A stretch of 10,935 nt of DNA. Origin: Phycisphaerales bacterium. GTDB taxonomy: Bacteria > Pseudomonadota > Gammaproteobacteria > Competibacterales > Competibacteraceae. Positions 6,274-10,935 of the stretch are shown piece after piece. The stretch is taken from the NCBI GenBank assembly GCA_014879435.1, contig JACSSB010000262.1, forward strand, positions 1-10,935. The letters run 5' to 3'. The position numbers and the translations under genes were made by a program. Position 1 is the first letter of the stretch. Each line of letters opens with the position of its first letter. Below the pieces are notes generated by a model. The model was not told the origin of the DNA. It made no database searches and worked only from the letters and a program-made list of their open reading frames with translations.

Positions 6274-6648
6274 CTAATCGGCCAACAGCAGCGCGGCCGC
6301 GACCCGGCGGCTTTCCAGCATGATGATGTTGTAGGTCCGACAAGCGGCGGACGTATCCATGACCTCCACACCGATACCGCGCGCCATCAGCGCCTGCATC
6401 AGCCGTGGATGTGGAAATCGCTGACGATCACCCGTTCCCAACAACACGATTTCAGGTTCCAACTGGGCGATTACCTCAAAATGCGCCTCTTCCAGATCGG
6501 CGAATGTTTGTGGTGGCCAATCGGTGACCAGTTGTTCCGGAGTCACGATCACGCTGCGGCGAATTTCCTGATCGTTGATCTTGACCCAGCCAGAACCATA
6601 ACCTCTGACAAAATGTTGGCTGGTATCGATGTCTAGACTGAAGCGCAT
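6274..6648 (-). CDS. Mth938-like domain protein (DUF498, NDUFAF3/AAMDC family)
   Basis: A 124-residue single-domain protein. Seen: YGSGWVKIN (residues 17-25), the family's LLGTGDRQRFPHP (69-81) and GIGVEVMDTSAACRTYNIIM (91-110). The eukaryotic relative NDUFAF3 helps assemble respiratory complex I; the bacterial role is not established, and small cytosolic proteins of this type are widespread in proteobacteria. The start is ATG 6648 (complement), with GGAGGG seven bases upstream; the TTG two codons earlier is too close to that site. It is convergent with rpoS and divergent from the metallo-hydrolase gene. The context gives no firm functional hint. Confidence 0.88.
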   Translation of the reverse strand: MRFSLDIDTSQHFVRGYGSGWVKINDQEIRRSVIVTPEQLVTDWPPQTFADLEEAHFEVIAQLEPEIVLLGTGDRQRFPHPRLMQALMARGIGVEVMDTSAACRTYNIIMLESRRVAAALLLAD

Positions 6649-6682
6649 GTACAATCCCTCCGACTATAGGCGCTTGATCATG

Positions 6683-6715
6683 GCCGGGAGTACCGACCAA
6701 ATACCCGGCATTTTT
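6683..6715 (+). terminator. Terminator-like stem-loop in the leader of the metallo-hydrolase gene
   Basis: GCCGGG (6683-6688) pairs with CCCGGC (6704-6709), directly followed by ATTTTT (6710-6715). The stem is short (6 bp) but all G-C, with a 15-base loop. It lies about 90 bases upstream of the metallo-hydrolase start, on its strand, in the gap between divergent genes. It could block transcription reading antisense through the Mth938-like gene or act as an attenuator if a promoter lies before it. Confidence 0.45.
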
Positions 6716-6806
6716 CAGAGTCATAATCACCGCCGATGTTCCAAGCTTTAAACGTGATTTGCGGGATGTATTCACAAGCGGCGACTTTCCCAGTGGGGAA
6801 CCTACG

Positions 6807-7508
6807 ATGAACGAGCACAGCACTCCTTATACCATCCATGCTCTAGAACTTGGGCGAATGGGCAACTTCATCTATGTGATTCATGATCACGCCAGCGACC
6901 GTGCAGCGGTGGTGGACCCAGCCTGGGACGTACCCGCCATCCTTGATCTCACGACCCGGCACGATTTACGTGTCACCGATATCCTGTTGACTCACAGCCA
7001 CTTCGATCATATCAACGGCGTGGAAGCGCTGCTGAATGCCAGTGACGCCCAATTGCATCTACTCAAAACTGAAGCGGCATTCTGGGATCGCTATCTCGAT
7101 CTGCCGACCCTGCACGAGAGCGGCGACCGCATCCGTTTGGGTAAAACCGAGATTGAGGTGCTGCACACGCCCGGTCACACCCCAGGCTCCGCCTGTTATC
7201 GGTTGGAGCAACAGGTAATGACTGGAGATACTCTTTTTGTATTCGGCTGCGGGCGTTGTGATTTACGCGGAGGCGACCCCGAACAGATGTACCATACCCT
7301 GCGCCGACTGGGTGAGCGATTGCCTGAAGGTACTCTGATTCGACCCGGCCACAACTACGGCATCACCCCGACCTCGACCATGGCCGAACAACTGGCCGGT
7401 AATCCTTTCCTGCATTTCGGCAATTGCGCCGACTTTGTCGATTATCGTATGCACCTGCATGATCGCGAAGAGCCGTATCGGCCGGAGCCACGGCCTCACA
7501 CACACTGA
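6807..7508 (+). CDS. MBL-fold metallo-hydrolase, glyoxalase II-like
   Basis: A 233-residue metallo-beta-lactamase-fold enzyme. Seen: THSHFDHING with His63, His65, Asp67, His68; LHTPGHTPGS with His124; MTGDTLF with Asp141; IRPGHNYG with His182, so the complete two-metal ligand set is present. GCGRCDLRGGDPEQMY (148-162) is the glyoxalase II-type block after the bridging Asp. Likely activity is thioester hydrolysis of hydroxyacylglutathione type; persulfide dioxygenases are related, and the substrate cannot be settled from sequence. I chose ATG 6807 because GGGGAA sits six bases upstream; the upstream in-frame codons lack conserved sequence. It ends five bases from the convergent Rieske gene. 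If the organism handles formaldehyde through thiol adducts a link is conceivable, but that is speculation. Confidence 0.88.
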   Translation: MNEHSTPYTIHALELGRMGNFIYVIHDHASDRAAVVDPAWDVPAILDLTTRHDLRVTDILLTHSHFDHINGVEALLNASDAQLHLLKTEAAFWDRYLDLPTLHESGDRIRLGKTEIEVLHTPGHTPGSACYRLEQQVMTGDTLFVFGCGRCDLRGGDPEQMYHTLRRLGERLPEGTLIRPGHNYGITPTSTMAEQLAGNPFLHFGNCADFVDYRMHLHDREEPYRPEPRPHTH

Positions 7509-7513
7509 GATCG

Positions 7514-7849
7514 TCAGAGTTCCACGAAGACTTGTCCGGCTTCGACCGTAACCGGATAAGTCTTGAGCGCTTTCTTGGCGCGAATCCAATCGAGCAGCGG
7601 ATGATCGGCCCAACACATCACCGCGCCGGTACGGATGTCAAAGCGCGTCTGATGATACGGGCATTCGATCTGACTGCCGTCGATGATCGTTCCCTTATGT
7701 AAGGGTGCAAACAGGTGGCTACAATCGTTTTGAGTCGAATAAAAACCATCGTCCAGATGAAAAATTGCCACGGTTCGACCTCCCGCCTTATACGCTTTGA
7801 CTTTCCCGATTGGCACATCGTCCTCTTCGCAAACGTGATATCGCGCCAT
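7514..7849 (-). CDS. Rieske [2Fe-2S] ferredoxin-like protein
   Basis: A 111-residue single Rieske domain. Seen: CSH (Cys43, His45), 17 residues, then CPYH (Cys63, His66), i.e. the full C-x-H ... C-x2-H cluster-binding pattern, followed by TRFDIRTG. The length fits a stand-alone ferredoxin (NirD/BphF type), either the electron carrier of an oxygenase or a small subunit of a reductase; no oxygenase or nitrite reductase gene is present in this window, so the partner is unknown. The start is ATG 7849 (complement), with GGAGG five bases upstream; the TTG further upstream lacks support. It is divergent from trmO with 70 bases between starts. Cytosolic: no signal peptide or membrane segment. Confidence 0.9.
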   Translation of the reverse strand: MARYHVCEEDDVPIGKVKAYKAGGRTVAIFHLDDGFYSTQNDCSHLFAPLHKGTIIDGSQIECPYHQTRFDIRTGAVMCWADHPLLDWIRAKKALKTYPVTVEAGQVFVEL

Positions 7850-7919
7850 GCCTACCTCCGCCACACCCGCCAACTGAATAGTGATCCCCTCACTCCTTTT
7901 GAGGTCTTATCATTCCATC

Positions 7920-8687
7920 ATGGATAAAAATAGCACTTCAAAAAGGGTTATTGCGCATTCAGCGCATCACCAAATCGGATCAGAGGCATCGTCGCAGTAC
8001 TCGTTTACGCCAATTGGCGTCATCCGCTCCTGTTTTCGGGAGAAATTCGGAATCCCCCGTCAATCAGGGCTGGCCCCAGCAGCGCGGGCGATATTGGAGC
8101 TGTTGCCACCTTATGAGCAGCCGACGATAGTGCGAGGACTGGAGGCATTTTCCCATGTGTGGCTGGTGTTCGTGTTTCACGGCGTGCCGACCGGTCACTG
8201 GCGACCGACGGTGCGACCACCGCGTCTGGGCGGTAATCGACGGCTAGGGGTATTCGCCACCCGCTCTACCTTTCGCCCTAATCCCATCGGGTTGTCGGCG
8301 GTGCGATTGGAAGGCGTCCATATCGCTCAGCGGCGGGTGACGTTGCATCTGGCGGGAGTAGACTTGCTGGATGGAACGCCGGTACTGGATATCAAACCCT
8401 ATTTGCCCTATGCCGACTGTCTTTCCGAGGCGAGCGGCGGGTTTGCTGCCGAGGCGCCATCCAAACTAGCGGTAGAATTCAGTCCAATGGCAACAGCGTT
8501 CTGCGCGGCCCAGCCCAGGGCTGAACTGCGCACGTTGATCGTTGAAACTTTGAGTCAAGATCCACGCCCGGCCTACCACGACGCCGAGACGATGCCCCGA
8601 TGTTATGGCATGCGATTGTACGAGCATGAGGTATGCTGGGAAATGCGTGATGGGGTCGCCTATGTCATCGAGATCCGATCCAGCTAA
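7920..8687 (+). CDS. trmO: tRNA (adenine(37)-N6)-methyltransferase TrmO (TsaA/YaeB family)
   Basis: A 255-residue protein. Seen: PIGVIRSCFREKFGIPRQ (residues 31-48), GLEAFSHVWLVFVFH (73-87), the long conserved block from VRPPRLGG to RPNPIGLS (98-126), and LDIKPYLPYAD (156-166), with a C-terminal region ending in DPRPAY and YGMRLYEHEVCW. These identify the single-sheet beta-barrel TrmO family, which uses S-adenosylmethionine to methylate N6 of threonylcarbamoyl-adenosine 37 in some tRNAs. It is about 20 residues longer than the E. coli protein, the excess being a poorly conserved N-terminus. The start is uncertain: ATG 7920 has its nearest GAGG 15 bases upstream, which is too far, and GTG 7881 has none. 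That GAGG is part of a possible 5-bp hairpin (7888-7892 with 7900-7904). Confidence 0.9.
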   Translation: MDKNSTSKRVIAHSAHHQIGSEASSQYSFTPIGVIRSCFREKFGIPRQSGLAPAARAILELLPPYEQPTIVRGLEAFSHVWLVFVFHGVPTGHWRPTVRPPRLGGNRRLGVFATRSTFRPNPIGLSAVRLEGVHIAQRRVTLHLAGVDLLDGTPVLDIKPYLPYADCLSEASGGFAAEAPSKLAVEFSPMATAFCAAQPRAELRTLIVETLSQDPRPAYHDAETMPRCYGMRLYEHEVCWEMRDGVAYVIEIRSS

Positions 8688-8798
8688 GAAGCTCCCGAAT
8701 AGTAGATATGGCTATCACGGGTCGCATCCTACCGAGAGTAACGGCACACTCTATCGATGGCTGGCTTTTTTCCTCAACACCTCAGCCGAGGCCCACAC
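8688..8798. other. Intergenic gap before the pterin-synthase-like operon
   Basis: This 111-base gap must hold the operon's promoter unless trmO transcription reads through. I see a T6 run (8766-8771) without a convincing stem before it and no clear -35/-10 pair. A weak 5-bp AGAGT/ACTCT stem lies before the T run. Confidence 0.35.
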
Positions 8799-9200
8799 AT
8801 GTACAGCGTCTGCGTCCGTGATCACTTCATGATCGCCCACAGCTTCCGGGGAAAAACCTTCGGCCCCGCTCAGCGCCCGCATGGCGCGACTTATGTCGTC
8901 GATCTGGAATTGCGCCGCCCCGAATTGGACGCGGACGGCGTGGTGGTCGATATCGCCAAACTCGGCGACTGCCTGCGGGCCGTGCTCGGCGAATTGAATT
9001 TTCGTGACCTCGATCAGATCCCAGAATTCGTTGGTCGCAACACCACTACCGAATTTCTGGCCCGCGAGATCTTTGATCGCGTCGCGGCGCGGATCGAGGA
9101 AGGACAACTGGGACCGAATACCGCCAGCTTGAGTTCGATGCGCGTCACTCTGCACGAATCGCACATCGCTTGGGCTGCCTACGAAGGAACACTGCCTTGA
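8799..9200 (+). CDS. 6-pyruvoyl-tetrahydropterin synthase/QueD-fold protein with a degenerate active site
   Basis: A 133-residue protein of the T-fold pterin synthase family. Seen: FMIAHSFRG (His14, first zinc ligand), RPHGATYVVDLEL (His28), VVVDIAKL (49-55), ELNFRDLDQIPEF (65-77), GRNTTTEFLA (Glu85) and TLHESHIAW (Glu120). Compared with E. coli QueD as I recall it, HGH is HGA here (third zinc His to Ala30), the catalytic Cys four residues before the first His of that motif is Ala24, and the Asp-His of LDHHYL is Asn67-Phe68. The overall fold and the pterin-anchoring Glu appear kept. It therefore should not do the standard QueD or PTPS reaction. The start is ATG 8799, seven bases after GAGG. 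Its stop overlaps the glycosyltransferase start, so it heads a coupled operon. Confidence 0.85.
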   Translation: MYSVCVRDHFMIAHSFRGKTFGPAQRPHGATYVVDLELRRPELDADGVVVDIAKLGDCLRAVLGELNFRDLDQIPEFVGRNTTTEFLAREIFDRVAARIEEGQLGPNTASLSSMRVTLHESHIAWAAYEGTLP

Positions 9201-10252
9201 AGTCGGCCTATTTTCTGATTCCTGGCGATCCCGACACCCGCACCGGCGGTTATCTCTATGACCGGCGCATCATGAGTGGATTGACGGCGTTGGGTTGGCA
9301 TATTGAACTCCGACAGCTCGATGCCTGTTTTCCGCAACCGACGCCGGCAGCGCTCCACGAAGTCGATATGGTGCTGGCCGCTCTGCCAGAGCAGTCACTG
9401 ACGGTCATCGATGGCTTGGCACTGGGCGCCATGCCGACACTGGCTGCCAAGTGGCGGAAGCGGCTACGGCTGGTGGCATTGGTGCATCACCCGCTGGCAC
9501 TGGAAACCGGGTTGGACGCGGAATCGAGCCAGCGACTCTATGCCAGCGAGCGTGAGGCACTACGCCACGTTCAGCGCATCATCGTCACCAGCCCCAGCAC
9601 GGCACGAGCGTTGGAGGCGGACTACGAAGTCGCGCCGGAATGCTGCATCGTCATTCCACCAGGAACCGATCCCGCACCACTGGCCGAAGGTTCCGATGGT
9701 AGGGAACTGCAACTCCTCTGCGTGGCCTCGCTCACCCCGCGCAAGGGGCACCTCGTGCTGTTGCGGGCGCTGGCACGGCTCAAGCATCATGCTTGGCGAC
9801 TGCTTTGCGCTGGCAGCCCTCTCTTGGACCCGCCCACCACCGCTGAACTGCATCGGCTGGTAGCCGAGCTGGAGCTGAGCGAGTGCGTCGAATTTCTGGG
9901 CGAATTGGATGAGAAAGCGCTAGCGATTCGTTACCGGCAGGCCGATATCTTCGTACTACCGTCTTATCATGAGGGCTATGGCATGGCCTTGGCCGAGGCG
10001 CTGGCGCGAGGATTACCGATCATCAGTACCACGGCGGGGGCGATTCCCGATACAGTACCAGCCAACGCGGGACTACTGGTACCCGCAGGCGATGAAGCAG
10101 CACTAAGCGCAGCGCTGGCGCGGATCATGGTCGAACCGATGCTGCGCCAAGACCTCGCTGCTGGTGCGCGTATAGCCCGCCAATCCCTGTCGGACTGGCC
10201 AGAAACCTGCGTTCGCTTTGCTGCTACGCTGAACGAGATTCCATCGATATGA
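9197..10252 (+). CDS. Glycosyltransferase family 4 (GT-B fold)
   Basis: A 351-residue GT-B glycosyltransferase. Seen in the N-terminal domain: RTGGYLYDRRI (15-25, acceptor loop), VHHPLALETG (96-105) and TSPSTARAL (131-139). In the C-terminal domain: VASLTPRKGH (177-186, diphosphate contact) and HEGYGMALAEALARGLPII (258-276) with the E-x7-E pair Glu259/Glu267, as in GT4 enzymes. It transfers a sugar from a nucleotide-sugar donor; the acceptor is unknown. No membrane segment, so cytosolic. I chose TTG 9197: it overlaps the previous stop (TTGA), has AAGGA eight bases before it, and puts the conserved KSAYFLIPGD at the N-terminus; TTG 9170 would add nine unconserved residues. The end overlaps the methyltransferase start as ATGA. 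A role on a soluble small molecule fits its neighbours better than lipopolysaccharide synthesis, but that is inference. Confidence 0.9.
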   Translation: MKSAYFLIPGDPDTRTGGYLYDRRIMSGLTALGWHIELRQLDACFPQPTPAALHEVDMVLAALPEQSLTVIDGLALGAMPTLAAKWRKRLRLVALVHHPLALETGLDAESSQRLYASEREALRHVQRIIVTSPSTARALEADYEVAPECCIVIPPGTDPAPLAEGSDGRELQLLCVASLTPRKGHLVLLRALARLKHHAWRLLCAGSPLLDPPTTAELHRLVAELELSECVEFLGELDEKALAIRYRQADIFVLPSYHEGYGMALAEALARGLPIISTTAGAIPDTVPANAGLLVPAGDEAALSAALARIMVEPMLRQDLAAGARIARQSLSDWPETCVRFAATLNEIPSI

Positions 10253-10935
10253 GTCGCTTCTCCTCCAAATGGCTGCACCTGCGCGAGCCGATTGATGCCA
10301 CTTCCCGTAACCCGGAATTGACTAGACAGCTGATCACTTGGCGACGGCGATACAACATCCTATCCGTATTGGATCTGGGTAGTGGTACTGGTGCCAATGT
10401 GCGCTTTCTTGCGCCCGCCCTCAGTGGTGGACAGCGCTGGCGGCTGGTGGATCGCGATTCAGGATTAGTAGAGCACAGCCAAATGGATCTTTACCGGTGG
10501 GCGACCAAGCGGGACATGCGCGTCACTGACAAGGACGCATTGATGATCCTGGAAGATGAAACGGATCGCTACCAACTGGAATGGCTGTGCCTGGATTTAA
10601 ACCATGACTGGGCGCAACTGGCGACTCCAAACGCACGACTGGTCACCGCCTCCGCTCTGATTGATCTGACATCGGCAGAGTGGCTGGAGTGTTTGGCTAA
10701 ACGCTGTCGGGAGTGGCGGGCAGCCGTATTCATCGCGCTCAGCTATGACGGGAACATCGCATGGGAACCGATGACCCAGCGAGACGAATGGCTGCGTATG
10801 GGGATCAATCGCCATCAACGTACCGATAAAGGCTTCGGTCCAGCGCTTGGTCCCGATGCCGCCCCGATGCTGGCTTCCCAGCTCGAAAAGCTGGGTTATC
10901 GCGTTGATCTGCGGCCCAGCCCTTGGAAACTGGAA
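10249..10935 (+). CDS. Class I SAM-dependent methyltransferase (3' end outside window)
   Basis: The frame opens at ATG 10249, which overlaps the glycosyltransferase stop (ATGA), and stays open to the right edge, 229 residues so far. Seen: SVLDLGSGTGANVRFLAP (39-56), a textbook motif I glycine loop for S-adenosylmethionine; WRLVDRD (64-70) with the acidic residue after strand 2; LVTASALIDLTSAEWLE (131-147), corresponding to the strand 4/motif II region; and AVFIALSYDG (159-168), strand 5. The Rossmann-fold catalytic domain looks complete; only the C-terminus is cut. The methyl acceptor is unknown. Translational coupling to the two upstream genes suggests it modifies the same product as the glycosyltransferase. 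Confidence 0.85.
   Translation, partial: MSRFSSKWLHLREPIDATSRNPELTRQLITWRRRYNILSVLDLGSGTGANVRFLAPALSGGQRWRLVDRDSGLVEHSQMDLYRWATKRDMRVTDKDALMILEDETDRYQLEWLCLDLNHDWAQLATPNARLVTASALIDLTSAEWLECLAKRCREWRAAVFIALSYDGNIAWEPMTQRDEWLRMGINRHQRTDKGFGPALGPDAAPMLASQLEKLGYRVDLRPSPWKLE

Noticed and set aside
6223..6636. Plus-strand open frame opposite the Mth938-like gene
   Set aside because: It begins in the 15-bp hairpin and is antisense to a gene with clear family motifs and a good ribosome binding site.
8751..9164. Minus-strand open frame opposite the pterin-synthase-like gene
   Set aside because: Antisense shadow; the plus-strand protein carries recognisable motifs and proper coupling to the next gene.
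9411..9863. Plus-strand open frame in another frame within the glycosyltransferase
   Set aside because: Trp/His/Arg-rich out-of-frame translation typical of GC-rich DNA; the GT4 frame is uninterrupted.
1..10935. tRNA, rRNA, CRISPR array, insertion sequence, toxin-antitoxin or phage genes
   Set aside because: Looked for cloverleaf-like regions, regularly spaced repeats, transposase motifs and short paired genes; none could be supported.

Overview
The window looks like chromosome of a gammaproteobacterium. The strongest evidence is a full-length RpoS-type stationary-phase sigma factor downstream of a SurE nucleotidase, an arrangement typical of that class. Most of the window is moderately GC-rich. 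One AT-rich stretch (about 2640-3470) stands out: bases 2821-2880 hold only 15 G+C of 60, against 40 of 60 at 9421-9480. The left edge carries the end of 3-hexulose-6-phosphate synthase followed by 6-phospho-3-hexuloisomerase. These are the two formaldehyde-fixing enzymes of the ribulose monophosphate pathway, so the organism may be methylotrophic or may detoxify formaldehyde. The species cannot be named from this sequence.

Layout. 1-843: hps (partial) and phi on the + strand. 900-2632: a minus-strand pair, a LysR-type regulator followed by a second SurE paralogue. 2633-3468: an AT-rich patch with a LysR-type operator candidate, a perfect DnaA-box 9-mer, and a 5'(3')-deoxyribonucleotidase gene broken by one in-frame TAA. 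3499-4918: divergent Smr-domain protein (-) and canonical surE (+). 4919-6262: rpoS, directly after surE with no pcm or nlpD, with a leader that holds a candidate promoter and a hairpin, and closed by a 15-bp hairpin. 6274-8687: four housekeeping-type genes in alternating orientation: Mth938-like protein (-), glyoxalase II-like metallo-hydrolase (+), Rieske ferredoxin-like protein (-) and TrmO tRNA methyltransferase (+). 8799-10935: a tightly overlapping + strand operon of a pterin-synthase-fold protein, a family 4 glycosyltransferase and a class I methyltransferase that runs off the window.

The most interesting part is the last operon. The first protein has the 6-pyruvoyl-tetrahydropterin synthase/QueD fold signature but lacks the catalytic Cys, the Asp/His pair and one of three zinc histidines. 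It is translationally coupled to a glycosyltransferase and a methyltransferase. I infer a small-molecule pathway, possibly a glycosylated and methylated pterin-like compound, whose remaining genes lie to the right. No tRNA, rRNA, CRISPR array, insertion sequence or phage gene was seen.
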